Shown here one piece after another: positions 53,910-62,576 of a stretch of DNA of 64,000 bases. The notes beneath the pieces are model-generated. The model searched no databases and was not told the DNA's origin. It saw only the letters and a program-made list of their open reading frames with translations. This DNA comes from Pseudophaeobacter flagellatus (GTDB lineage Bacteria > Pseudomonadota > Alphaproteobacteria > Rhodobacterales > Rhodobacteraceae). The stretch spans positions 1 to 64,000 of the forward strand of contig NZ_JAJQRG010000001.1 in assembly GCF_021228235.1 (NCBI RefSeq). Reading direction: 5' to 3'. The translations under genes were made by a program, and so were the position numbers. Every line of letters begins with the position of its first letter. The first letter of the stretch is position 1.

Positions 53910-54842
53910 ATGAGAAAAAATAATACCGAGGCGCTTTCTAGACCGCAGCGGCGTCAACTTCCCAATCTTAAGGCTCTTCGGGCATTCGAGGCGGTGGCGT
54001 TCCACGGCAGTTTTACCCGCGCCGCTGACGAACTGGCTGTCAGTCAGGGGGCGGTCAGCCATCAGGTGCGACAACTGGAAGAGAACCTCGGCGTTTCTCT
54101 GTTTCTGCGCGGTGCAAGAGGAGTTTCCCTGACACAGGAAGGCAAGGTGCTGCAGGAGGCCAGTGAACGCGGCTTTGACGAGATCGCAGAGAGCACTGCC
54201 CTGATCCGCCGCGATCGCAAGGACCGGGTGCTACGGGTACGTGTCGGTCCGTTCTTTGCCATGAAGGTTATTGCCCCAAGAGTGGCGGGCTTTCTGGAGA
54301 AAAATCCCGGTGTTCAACTGCATCTCACCAATCTTGAGGCCGACGCGCCGCCGCCCGGCGCCGGGGATATTCAGATCAAGTATTGCCTTGAGCCGCCTGC
54401 GGGGTGTCCCGCGATAGAGGTGTTCCGCGAGCGTCAGGTCCCGGTGTGTAGTCCTGAGTTGCTGCAAACCGTGCGCAATCCGGTGGAGTTGCTGGAAGAC
54501 CCGAAGATGCCCCGTCTGCATTACAGGGATTTAGCTGAGTGGCAGGCATGGCTGGACGGCACGGACCTTGGCGCGGCGTCTGCTAATTCCAACCTGATCT
54601 TTGACGATCAGCATACCATTCTTGCGGCGGTGCGATCTGGTCAGGGCGTTGGGTTGGCCGACCGGGCCTTGATTTCCGAGGACGTCGAGCGGGGGCGCGT
54701 CTGTGTCGTGTCTGAAAAATCGGTTGAACCGGAAATCTCCTATAAATTCATCTGCGGGGCAGGGCGGAATACCCCGGGTTCTTTAATCGAGACCTTTCGC
54801 GTTTGGCTGATGTCGGAACTGGAAAGCCTTGAAGGAGCCTGA
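53910..54842 (+). CDS. LysR-family regulator, GcvA-like
   Basis: 310 residues. After a short basic lead, LKALRAFEAVAFHGSFTRAADELAVSQGAVSHQVRQLEENLGV (shown in part) is the winged helix of the GcvA subgroup. Divergent from the ABC/M81 operon it probably regulates. Confidence 0.87.
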   Translation: MRKNNTEALSRPQRRQLPNLKALRAFEAVAFHGSFTRAADELAVSQGAVSHQVRQLEENLGVSLFLRGARGVSLTQEGKVLQEASERGFDEIAESTALIRRDRKDRVLRVRVGPFFAMKVIAPRVAGFLEKNPGVQLHLTNLEADAPPPGAGDIQIKYCLEPPAGCPAIEVFRERQVPVCSPELLQTVRNPVELLEDPKMPRLHYRDLAEWQAWLDGTDLGAASANSNLIFDDQHTILAAVRSGQGVGLADRALISEDVERGRVCVVSEKSVEPEISYKFICGAGRNTPGSLIETFRVWLMSELESLEGA

Positions 54843-55200
54843 AGGCGCATGGCAGTGATCCGGGACTGAAGGGCCTTGAGCCGGGGCTCGGAAATTCGGG
54901 TCCGGAGATTTCTTGCGGCGCGGCGAAGTGCCGAATGAAGCTGGGCCGGTTGACTGCCGGAACTCGGCCAGTTTGGACCGCGGCGAATGGCCGTGCTCGG
55001 CGCTTGTTTTGGACGACCTGCGCATAAAACACCATTTGCAAAGTCGTGGGATCTGGCGACATGACGGACGATCGTTGCCGCATAGGCACTGGAAAAAGCT
55101 GGCCTTCGCTGCACAGGCAGCATCAAATCAAGCTGGAACGGAAGAGATGCGGGATTTGCCCGTCTTCTATTCAATCTGCATGGTCCCTTTTGGGTTGTCT
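54843..55200. other. Gene-free stretch, degenerate dispersed sequence
   Basis: About 360 bp with no coding frame. The word cttcgctgcacaggcagcatc near 55104-55124 recalls the dispersed intergenic sequence at 5014 and 42399. Confidence 0.35.
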
Positions 55201-55371
55201 CTAAATGCCTAGGATAAAGACGGCAACATACCAGGCCGTGAATACTAGCAGCATGCATCCGGTTGCAACCAATAGCAGGCGCGTCAGCGAAGACGGAAAG
55301 AGAGCCCCCAATAGGCAAATGGCCGCAACAATTAGCATTATGATTGGAGGTAGGAGCGCAATAGATGTCAT
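55201..55371 (-). CDS. Small two-helix membrane protein
   Basis: 56 residues from ATG 55371: MTSIALLPPIIMLIVAAICLL and, after a short loop, a second hydrophobic stretch to the C-terminus. No family assigned; the longer upstream frame is less convincing. Confidence 0.4.
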   Translation of the reverse strand: MTSIALLPPIIMLIVAAICLLGALFPSSLTRLLLVATGCMLLVFTAWYVAVFILGI

Positions 55372-55531
55372 GTAGAAGCATAGAGCATGATCACCCGATC
55401 TTGGCAAGCACGCTGCCAGAACGTCTAAACATCTACTTTTCAAAAGGGCGATTAAAAACCAGTGAATTACAAATATCAGAATCTATGCATTCACAAGGGG
55501 CTATACGACCGAATTTGGAGTATACGAGAAC

Positions 55532-56026
55532 ATGCGACTAATTATTGCAATATTATATGCAATTTGCGCGACACCTGTCTTCGCACAGGATTTCAAAATT
55601 GATCCACACTTGATTGACCGCTGTTTTCCCATTGTGGACGACCCGATGCTTTGTGTGGGGCGCGAAGCCTATGATTGCATTTTCAGAAATGGCGGTGGGC
55701 CAAACATGGTTCTCGGCGCTTGCTACGAAGCGGAAGCTGCAGTTTGGGATGACTTTCTGAACGAAGCCTACCGGGATTTGATGTCCCTTGCTCATGATCT
55801 CGAAAGTTCGGATAGTGGGTGGGAGACGGGGGTGTTGGTTAATACGTTGCGTGGCATGCAACGGTCTTGGATTGTTTACCGTGATGCGCGCTGCGCAAAT
55901 GCCGTGGCGCTTGCCAAGCCTTTTGGGTCTCGTGCCTCCGCTGCTTCCGCGTTTTGCCAGATGGAGGAAACGGCAAGGCAATACTTTGTGCTGCGCGGAA
56001 TGCGCAAGGATTATGAATTTCACTAA
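55532..56026 (+). CDS. LprI-like (DUF1311) secreted protein
   Basis: 164 residues with a signal peptide ending at VFA-Q (residue 18). The LprI N-terminal domain is recognised from the Cys spacing and W..YRDARCANAVALAK...C.ME.TARQYF. Some members inhibit lysozyme; many are of unknown role. Confidence 0.75.
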   Translation: MRLIIAILYAICATPVFAQDFKIDPHLIDRCFPIVDDPMLCVGREAYDCIFRNGGGPNMVLGACYEAEAAVWDDFLNEAYRDLMSLAHDLESSDSGWETGVLVNTLRGMQRSWIVYRDARCANAVALAKPFGSRASAASAFCQMEETARQYFVLRGMRKDYEFH

Positions 56027-56262
56027 ATGCTTGGCCCTTGTGAAGAGCAAACTGAGGGGCTGTAGGACCAGTCCTGAAAGTATGCCGCAGTGCTAAAGTA
56101 AACCACTGATCTTCGAAAGCAGCATAACCGCCTGTTAAGTTCTTTGCAGAGTGCGCCTTGTTATCGCGCCCCGAAGCGTGAAGCGCTGGACTGCGTGGAT
56201 GAATAGAAAAAGGCGGCACTCAAAAGAGCGCCGCCTGTTACTCGTTACGAACGATTGGCAGG

Positions 56263-57108
56263 TCACATTCCGGATGACGCTGCAAAGCTGGAAACCTCTG
56301 CGGTCCCCAAATCCGACAGAAGTGTTGCGGCGCCCGTCATCAAGTCGATGGCATACAGTCCTGCGCTGTCCTGTCCATCAATCTGAAGCACGGCATAGGC
56401 GGCATCGCTGCCTTCCTCGGGTGAGACGATGTCGAACCCGCCGACGGGTAGGATATCGGCCGGTTCGCCGTTGATGGTCACAAGACCGATCGTCTCAAGC
56501 GTCCCTGCGTTGTTCGCCAAGCTCACCAGCGCATTGGTGCGCGCATCCAGGGCGTATTGGAACGTGCCGCTGGCCTTCGCACTGTTGATCGCGTTGGTGT
56601 AGGCATTGGCAAAGATCAACGGCTTCTCGCTTTCGAACATGTCGCCTGCGGCGTAGAACAGATCGGTAAAGCGCCGAACGGAATTGGCCTTGTCACCGCC
56701 AAAGTCGGTCGGGAAGTAGACGAGGTTATCGCTCATCGATGAGACGGCGCGCACGGCGTCGATCTTGTTGTTGAAATCAAACGCAACCACCGCATCGTCC
56801 GCGATCATGGCGTCGTTCATGAAGGTTGCGCCCTGATCCATGGTTTTGCCGGTTACTGTGTCGATGGTCACTATCATACCATCTGCATAGCCGATGAGGT
56901 CGCCGGTGACAGGACGCCACGCGATGGACCGGACCGGCGTGGACAGCTCCACCATGCGTGCCTCTTCGGGGGTCGAGATGCTATCGATGATCGTCAGGCC
57001 TGTGCCATCGGCGGACAGCATATAGCCCATGGTGCCTGCATGGCTATCCGCAAAGGCGGGGACGGCGAGCAGGGCGATGGCAGCGGTGAGGGATGTAGAG
57101 CGTAGCAT
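56263..57108 (-). CDS. DUF4394-type exported protein
   Basis: 281 residues from ATG 57108 with AAAGGAAA upstream. The signal peptide ends near AFA-D. Beta-propeller-like repeats (GTGLTIIDSIST, GTLETIGLVTING, AGLYAIDLMTGAATLL) match the DUF4394 family. It stands next to MsrB, fasciclin and an ECF sigma pair, which suggests an envelope-stress module. Confidence 0.72.
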   Translation of the reverse strand: MLRSTSLTAAIALLAVPAFADSHAGTMGYMLSADGTGLTIIDSISTPEEARMVELSTPVRSIAWRPVTGDLIGYADGMIVTIDTVTGKTMDQGATFMNDAMIADDAVVAFDFNNKIDAVRAVSSMSDNLVYFPTDFGGDKANSVRRFTDLFYAAGDMFESEKPLIFANAYTNAINSAKASGTFQYALDARTNALVSLANNAGTLETIGLVTINGEPADILPVGGFDIVSPEEGSDAAYAVLQIDGQDSAGLYAIDLMTGAATLLSDLGTAEVSSFAASSGM

Positions 57109-57172
57109 GAGGTTTCCTTTCATGAATCCCGTTCGGGATCGCGCAGCGCTGGTCGCACGGCGCATGTTTGTT

Positions 57173-57628
57173 TCAGGTTTTGAATGTCAGGCTGACACCA
57201 TTGAGACAGTGGCGTTTGCCGGTGGGGGCCGGCCCGTCGTCGAAGATATGTCCCAGATGTGATCCGCAGCGCCTGCAATGGACCTCGGTGCGGGTGGCAA
57301 ACAGGCTGTTGTCCGGCTTGGTACGCACAGCCCCGGGCAAGCTTTTCCAGAAGCTGGGCCAGCCGGTTTCACTGTCGTATTTGTGCTGCGAGGAATAGAC
57401 TGGCAGATCGCAGCCCTTGCAATGGTATGTTCCCGCGCGCGTCAGGGTAAGCAGCGGGCTGGAATAAGGGGGCTCGGTCTCTTCCTCCCGCATGACGGCG
57501 TATTCCGCATTTGTCAGCATGGCGCGCCACTCGACCTGCGTTCGGGTGATCTCAAAGGGTCCTTCCTGGGCGTGAAGACGGGTTCCGGCAAAGGCAATGA
57601 TCCCGGTCAGAAGCGTACGGCGGTTCAT
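57173..57628 (-). CDS. msrB: Exported peptide-methionine (R)-S-oxide reductase
   Basis: 151 residues from ATG 57628. The N-terminus (NRRTLLTGIIAFAGTRLHA-Q) is an export signal with a twin-arginine-like start. Zinc Cys pairs are CKGC and CRRC, and the catalytic Cys lies in RHCLNGVSL. It repairs oxidised methionine in periplasmic proteins. Confidence 0.88.
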   Translation of the reverse strand: MNRRTLLTGIIAFAGTRLHAQEGPFEITRTQVEWRAMLTNAEYAVMREEETEPPYSSPLLTLTRAGTYHCKGCDLPVYSSQHKYDSETGWPSFWKSLPGAVRTKPDNSLFATRTEVHCRRCGSHLGHIFDDGPAPTGKRHCLNGVSLTFKT

Positions 57629-57694
57629 TTGGAAGTCTCCTTTCAATTGGACGTGCCCCTCCGCCGAAGCGGAGGGGGGAGCGAACGCGCGGAA

Positions 57695-58246
57695 TTACTT
57701 GGGAACAAGCACGCTATTGACGACGTGGATCACGCCATTGGATTGATCGACATCAGCAACGATGACCTTGCTGGCATTGCCGTTTTCATCGATGAGGTAG
57801 ACATTGCTGCCCTTCACCTGTGCCGAAAGCGCATCACCGGACACGGCGTTGAAGTGGTAGAACCCATCGCTGCTGGCGCGCGCTGCGGAAACGATATCGG
57901 CGGCCGACCAGTCACCGGCCACAACATGCGCCGTCAGGACCTTTTGCAGCATTCCCTTGTTTTCGGGCTTCAGCAGTGTTTCGACCGTGCCGGCGGGCAG
58001 CGCCGCGAATGCATCGTTAACCGGGGCGAATACTGTGAAGGGGCCTTCGCCTTGCAACGTGTCCACCAGATCAGCGGCCTTCACAGCCGCGACAAGCGTC
58101 GTGTGGATGGGGGAGTTCACGGCATTTTCAATGATATTGCGATTTTCCAGCATCGGCGCGCCGCCAACGGTTGGGTTGTCAGCAAATGCAGCGGTGCCAA
58201 GCGCCAGAGCAGCAGTGGAAGCGGCAATGAATGTCTTGATAGTCAT
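57695..58246 (-). CDS. Fasciclin-domain exported protein
   Basis: 183 residues from ATG 58246 with ggaga upstream. The signal peptide ends at AFA-D (residue 22). A single fasciclin (FAS1) domain shows the H1-type GPFTVFAPVNDAFAAL and H2-type GVIHVVNSVLVP. Commonly paired with ECF sigma factors in alphaproteobacteria; role in surface attachment or envelope stress is inferred. Confidence 0.9.
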   Translation of the reverse strand: MTIKTFIAASTAALALGTAAFADNPTVGGAPMLENRNIIENAVNSPIHTTLVAAVKAADLVDTLQGEGPFTVFAPVNDAFAALPAGTVETLLKPENKGMLQKVLTAHVVAGDWSAADIVSAARASSDGFYHFNAVSGDALSAQVKGSNVYLIDENGNASKVIVADVDQSNGVIHVVNSVLVPK

Positions 58247-58367
58247 GGGTAGTCTCCTTCGTTGCGTTGGCCCTTTGTGGGCCGGCGATGAAGGAGACAC
58301 GGGGCGTTCCGAGATAAAGTTTCAAAGTTTTTTGAGTTTTTTCGAAACCCTGTTTTAGGGCAGATGC

Positions 58368-59054
58368 CTAGGCGTCAGCCACAGATCCAACCGCAAGTAC
58401 CGCACCCGTCGGTGCACCCGTGGGCGAGCCTCCGACTGGCTCGTCACTGATGGCCAGCACCGCCTTGGCCATTTGCGTCGCCAGGGCGCTTGGCACTTTG
58501 ATGCGTGCCTCGAGATCGTCAGGCAGAACGCCCAGTGACACCGGCGCATCCGCGCCGTCTGCAATCAGCCACAATTCCAGTACGCGCCCCGGTAGGGCGT
58601 TCCCGGTTTGGCGCGACACCTGAAGTGTGTTCGTTTCGGCAATGAAGCGCGCAGCAACAATAAGCGAGCCGTCTTCAGCAGCAATACTTGCCGTGTATGT
58701 CGGGTCGGGACCGGCATCCGGGATAAGGTTAGGCACCAACAGAATGGCCCCGATACCAATGCCAGCAGCAGCGACACCGCCCATCAGCCAGCCCCACCAG
58801 CGGCTGCGTGGCGCTGTGTTGTCCGAAAAGAGCGAGTTTTGCAGCCGGGCTTTCACAGCGGCTGGTGGCGTAACAGGTGCAATATCCTGCGTCATGAGGG
58901 AAAACTGTTCGTCCCAATCGCGCACCAGATCGCGCAGGGCCGGCTCAACAGCCATACGCTGCTCGAACGCTGCGCGCTCGGCATCATCAAGAAGATGCAG
59001 CACATACTCGCCCGCAAGGGCGGTATCGTCGCTATGGTCTTCTTCCGGGCTCAT
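58368..59054 (-). CDS. Anti-sigma factor (RskA-like)
   Basis: 228 residues from ATG 59054. A cytoplasmic N-terminal helical domain (GEYVLHLLDDAERAAFEQRM) binds the sigma factor; one membrane helix lies at about 100-118; the periplasmic RskA domain follows (LELWLIADGADAPVSLGVL). Overlaps the sigma gene by ATGA. Confidence 0.88.
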   Translation of the reverse strand: MSPEEDHSDDTALAGEYVLHLLDDAERAAFEQRMAVEPALRDLVRDWDEQFSLMTQDIAPVTPPAAVKARLQNSLFSDNTAPRSRWWGWLMGGVAAAGIGIGAILLVPNLIPDAGPDPTYTASIAAEDGSLIVAARFIAETNTLQVSRQTGNALPGRVLELWLIADGADAPVSLGVLPDDLEARIKVPSALATQMAKAVLAISDEPVGGSPTGAPTGAVLAVGSVADA

Positions 59055-59593
59055 CGGCTTAGGCATTCCCTCAGTTTCAAAAGGCTGCGTCGCAGCCATG
59101 TACGCATTGTATTGAGCGGCACATCGTATCGTACCGCTAGGTCCTGGTAGCTGTCACCGTCCAGATAAGCGCGACGCACAGCCTCTGATTTCTGTGCCTC
59201 CAGCTCTTGCAGGCATCGGTTCAACTGCGCGCGCTCGGACGAGGCGACAGCCTCTGCCTCGGGCGTCGGCGCCCCGTCAGAGAGATCGTGGACATCGTCG
59301 ATATCCACATGGCCGTCCCGCCGGGTGCGTAGCTTGTCGATTGCCGTATTGCGGGCCAAGGTAATCAGCCAGGTCATCGGGCTATATCCGTTCGCACTAT
59401 AAAGACTGGCCTTCTGCCAGACCTTCACAAATACGTTCTGGAGCGCGTCTTCGGCTTCGGCCCTATTGTTCAATACACGCAGGCACACGCCAAAAAGTTT
59501 CGCAGAAGTTGCATCATAGAGCGCAGAAAATGCAGCACGGTCACCAAGACCCACCTGCAAGATCATGCTCTCAATGTCGCTCTTCTCGGTCAC
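59051..59593 (-). CDS. ECF-type RNA polymerase sigma factor
   Basis: 180 residues from a GTG. Region 2 (AEDALQNVFVKVWQKA) and region 4 (YQDLAVRYDVPLNTMRTWLRRSLLKL) are clear. It is held by the downstream membrane anti-sigma and probably transcribes itself and the envelope genes to its left. A GGAAC at 58306-58310 (minus) upstream of the fasciclin gene could be a -35 site. Confidence 0.92.
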   Translation of the reverse strand: MTEKSDIESMILQVGLGDRAAFSALYDATSAKLFGVCLRVLNNRAEAEDALQNVFVKVWQKASLYSANGYSPMTWLITLARNTAIDKLRTRRDGHVDIDDVHDLSDGAPTPEAEAVASSERAQLNRCLQELEAQKSEAVRRAYLDGDSYQDLAVRYDVPLNTMRTWLRRSLLKLRECLSR

Positions 59594-59973
59594 TTGGTGT
59601 TCAAACCTTTCCTGATTTCAGGGAACAATGCTCTGGCGAACTCCGAAAGACCAGTGGCAAAAGAACACCTAAGTCAGTGCCGCGCGATGGGCAATAACCT
59701 GTTGCCAGACCCCATGTGCCAATATCCGCCATTTTTGACCTGTACGGAAAGCAGAGGTCGGCGCAATCACAGCGAAAGCTCACTGACCGGATTGCGGGCG
59801 AGGCGCTGCAATTGTTCGTTCAGCTTTGCTGCGACGTCGTGTTGATGCAGCATTGCAAACGGGTTGGCATCAGTCGCGGATATGCCAGCCGCCTGCGCTG
59901 CCGCAAGCGGCGTGGCCTCTTCTATCGTCCCAGCCGGTGCGTCAATTATGCAATATCACTGCTCCGGCTGTAA
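59594..59973. other. Intergenic stretch with a start-less coding-like fragment
   Basis: On the minus strand a frame ending at TGA 59767-59769 reads GTIEEATPLAAAQAAG then ISATDANPFAMLHQHD and NEQLQRLARNPVSELSL. It looks coding but is closed upstream by a stop and has no good start, so it is either a remnant or a very short peptide from the internal ATG. The rest shows nothing. Confidence 0.35.
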
Positions 59974-60441
59974 TCATCCGCGACCACGATATGTCGGTAC
60001 GCCCTGATCCGGGATCCAGACAGTCGCAGGCTGCGCGCCTGTCTGGTAGAAAATATCAATGGGAATGCCACCACGCGGATACCAGTAGCCCCCGACACGC
60101 AGCCACTTGGGGCTCAGCAAATCCACGAGCCGCTTGCCAATGGTGACGGTGCAGTCTTCGTGAAAGGCGCCATGATTGCGGAACGCGCCAAGAAAGAGCT
60201 TCAGCGATTTGCTTTCCACAAGCCAGTCACCGGGCACGTAGTCCAGCACGATATGGGCAAAATCCGGTTGCCCGGTCATCGGGCAGAGTGAGGTGAATTC
60301 AGGCGCTGTAAAGCGCACCGCGTAGTCGGTTCCGGCCTGGGGGTTGGGAACGCGTTCCAGCACCGCCTCTTCTGGCGAGCCGGGCAGCTCGGTCTTGCCG
60401 CCAAGCTGGGTCAGGTTTGCATAGATGTCTTTGTTTTCCAT
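59974..60441 (-). CDS. queF: NADPH-dependent 7-cyano-7-deazaguanine reductase
   Basis: 155 residues, the short QueF type. The catalytic Cys is in [12 protein letters not shown], and the C-terminal [12 protein letters not shown] is the usual ending. It reduces preQ0 to preQ1 for queuosine. Last gene of queCDEF, so the operon feeds tRNA queuosine rather than another 7-deazaguanine use. Confidence 0.95.
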   Translation of the reverse strand: MENKDIYANLTQLGGKTELPGSPEEAVLERVPNPQAGTDYAVRFTAPEFTSLCPMTGQPDFAHIVLDYVPGDWLVESKSLKLFLGAFRNHGAFHEDCTVTIGKRLVDLLSPKWLRVGGYWYPRGGIPIDIFYQTGAQPATVWIPDQGVPTYRGRG

Positions 60442-60453
60442 TGTTTTAGTCCT

Positions 60454-61173
60454 TCAAACGCCGCGTTTGTTGCCCCAGACGAGCACATGCAGCTGTGGCA
60501 GGATGGTAGGGGTGTACCAGCGATCCCCCAGAGTTTTATCGATCAACCATTCGTAGCGGTCCATGATGCCATCCATGTCGATTTCGGCATCTTCTGCCTC
60601 GGGGGGCGGGGGGGTATGATTGCCCGGTTGCAGATAGAGCGGCAGGCGGGGGTATTCCGCGGCGACGCCGCGTGCCCAGGCATAATCGATCTCGTCAAAG
60701 ATCACGATTTTCATCACGGTTTGCCTGTCTTGCGCAGCTGCGATGCAGGCGTCGAACCTGGCCCAATCAACCGTCTCGCCCGAGGAGGGCGGCTTTGGGC
60801 TTAGGATCAATGTGGACAGCGCGCTGAACCAATCCTGCGCAATGGATCCCTGGGTTTCCATCACAAAGCTGTAGCCCTTGGCCCGCCCCAGTTCGATCAG
60901 CGGTGCAAAGTCCTGAATTGCCGGGTTGCCACCGGATAGAGAGACGGCCAGCGGCACCCCTCCGGACAGGCGCTCTACCGCAGCAAAAACCTCTGATGGG
61001 CTCATGGCTTTCCAGTCATGGCGGAACTTGTTGTCCACCGCATGCAGGCTATCACACCAGCTGCAGCGATAGTCACATCCACCCGCCCGCACAAAGACGG
61101 TGGGAACCCCGATGACGGCGCCTTCCCCCTGTATGGTGGGGCCAAATATCTCTGCGATACGTAGCGGCTTCAT
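60454..61173 (-). CDS. queE: 7-Carboxy-7-deazaguanine synthase
   Basis: 239 residues. The radical SAM cluster motif is [10 protein letters not shown] (Cx3CxxC-like), followed by SLSGGNPAI. It turns 6-carboxytetrahydropterin into 7-carboxy-7-deazaguanine. Its start overlaps the queD stop (ATGA). Confidence 0.94.
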   Translation of the reverse strand: MKPLRIAEIFGPTIQGEGAVIGVPTVFVRAGGCDYRCSWCDSLHAVDNKFRHDWKAMSPSEVFAAVERLSGGVPLAVSLSGGNPAIQDFAPLIELGRAKGYSFVMETQGSIAQDWFSALSTLILSPKPPSSGETVDWARFDACIAAAQDRQTVMKIVIFDEIDYAWARGVAAEYPRLPLYLQPGNHTPPPPEAEDAEIDMDGIMDRYEWLIDKTLGDRWYTPTILPQLHVLVWGNKRGV

Positions 61174-61526
61174 GGGCGGTACTCGGCCCAGGTTTTGGGG
61201 GTCTCGCTGATCCGCACGGCGCTGGTTTGTGGCCAGCGTGCCCGGCAGAAATCGAAGATTGCCTTGGCCAGATATTCCGAGGTGACCATATCGTGGTCGA
61301 AGACCTCGTTCAGATGGCGGTGATCCAGTGCGTCGTCGATCCAGGCCTTCAGCGGTTTCAGCTCGCGGTAGTCGAGAACAAAGCCATGCTCATCCAGCTC
61401 TGGTGCTGCCAATTCCACCTCGACAATATAGTTGTGCCCATGCAGGCGGGCGCAGGGGTGGTCCTGATGCAGGGCACAAAGCTGGTGGCTGGCGGAAAAG
61501 TGGAACTCTTTGGTGATCCGGTACAT
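61170..61526 (-). CDS. queD: 6-Carboxytetrahydropterin synthase
   Basis: 118 residues from ATG 61526. Zinc-binding His residues are seen in FHFSASHQL and [10 protein letters not shown], with DYRELKP and [11 protein letters not shown]. The track of overlaps (TGATG with queC, ATGA with queE) shows tight coupling. Confidence 0.94.
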   Translation of the reverse strand: MYRITKEFHFSASHQLCALHQDHPCARLHGHNYIVEVELAAPELDEHGFVLDYRELKPLKAWIDDALDHRHLNEVFDHDMVTSEYLAKAIFDFCRARWPQTSAVRISETPKTWAEYRP

Positions 61527-62218
61527 CAAGCGGCCCCCACCACGGATTTCCAGTAGTCTGGATCGCTGTAGGTGGTGGGATCCGTGATCCCGGCGATATG
61601 GAAGGCTTCGCGCCGTTCGACACAGGTGCCGCAACGTCCACAGTGATCGCTGCCGCCCTTGTAGCAGGACCAGGTTTCAGCAAAGGGCGTGCCGTGCCGG
61701 GCGCCTTCGGTTACGATGGCTGATTTGGGGACATGCACAAATGGCGTATAAAGTTTGACATCGGCATAGCCATCCAGAGCCTTGGCCTGCATTGCCTCAA
61801 AGGCCTCGGTGAACTCGGGGCGGCAATCGGGGTAGATGAAGTGATCCCCCCCGTGGACGGCGGTGGCCACCGCATCGGCCTGTTTGGCCGCCGCCACGCC
61901 AAAGGCAATGGCAAGCATGATGGCATTGCGGTTTGGCACCACGGTGGCCTTCATGGTTTCTTCGGCATAGTGGCCGTCGGGGACATCTACATCGTCGGTC
62001 AGGGCCGAGCCCGACAGATGGGCACCGATATGGCGCATGTCGATCAAGTCAAAGGGGGCATCCAGACGTTTGGCGCAGAGCGCGGCAAAGTCGGTTTCCT
62101 TGCTGTGGCGCTGGCCATAATCAAAGGAAATCAGGCCTGTCAATTCGTGCTCTGCCGCAACCTTATGCGCCAAAGACACCGAATCGAGACCGCCTGAGCA
62201 GATAACGATTGTCTTCAT
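61526..62218 (-). CDS. queC: 7-Cyano-7-deazaguanine synthase
   Basis: 230 residues. The PP-loop ATPase motif is SGGLDSVSLAHK, and the C-terminal zinc site is CYKGGSDHCGRCGTC. Makes preQ0. First gene of queCDEF; the leader upstream can fold into a closed stem (62253-62305). Confidence 0.95.
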   Translation of the reverse strand: MKTIVICSGGLDSVSLAHKVAAEHELTGLISFDYGQRHSKETDFAALCAKRLDAPFDLIDMRHIGAHLSGSALTDDVDVPDGHYAEETMKATVVPNRNAIMLAIAFGVAAAKQADAVATAVHGGDHFIYPDCRPEFTEAFEAMQAKALDGYADVKLYTPFVHVPKSAIVTEGARHGTPFAETWSCYKGGSDHCGRCGTCVERREAFHIAGITDPTTYSDPDYWKSVVGAA

Positions 62219-62576
62219 TTTTCAGATCCATGTTTTGTTTGCCGGGTTGGCTACGACCGGCGCCCACACTGTGTGAACGCGGTGTTTGTAGCAGATATCG
62301 GTCGTGGGGAAAACCAACTTTCTCTGGGGGGGATGCGCACCGGGCCGCGTGCGATCATGCGTTTTCCGGGGGCGATCCGGAGCAGAGCGTCGCTAAGTTG
62401 AAGGCATCGAGCGCGGCAGGGGGCTCTTTGCTGTTGGGTCAGTGGAAATTGCGACGTGGAAACAGCCGCCTGGCTTGATCGCGCGGATGGCGTGCGGTTT
62501 GGTGGATCAGCGCAGGCCAGCCGGATCAGGCGCGCTACGCCTATGATCGTGAACTACGCCCCTCTGGCAACAGAGG
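62219..62576. other. Leader of the que operon and gap to the sensor kinase
   Basis: About 360 bp without a gene. A 7-bp stem ACGACCG (62253-62259) / CGGTCGT (62299-62305) encloses an inner CACAC/GTGTG hairpin in the queC 5' region. I cannot match it to a known preQ1 riboswitch class. Confidence 0.35.

Noticed and set aside
54740-55381. 213-codon minus-strand frame opposite the GcvA-like LysR gene
   Set aside because: It overlaps the end of a clear gene and a degenerate intergenic region, and has no domain or start signal.
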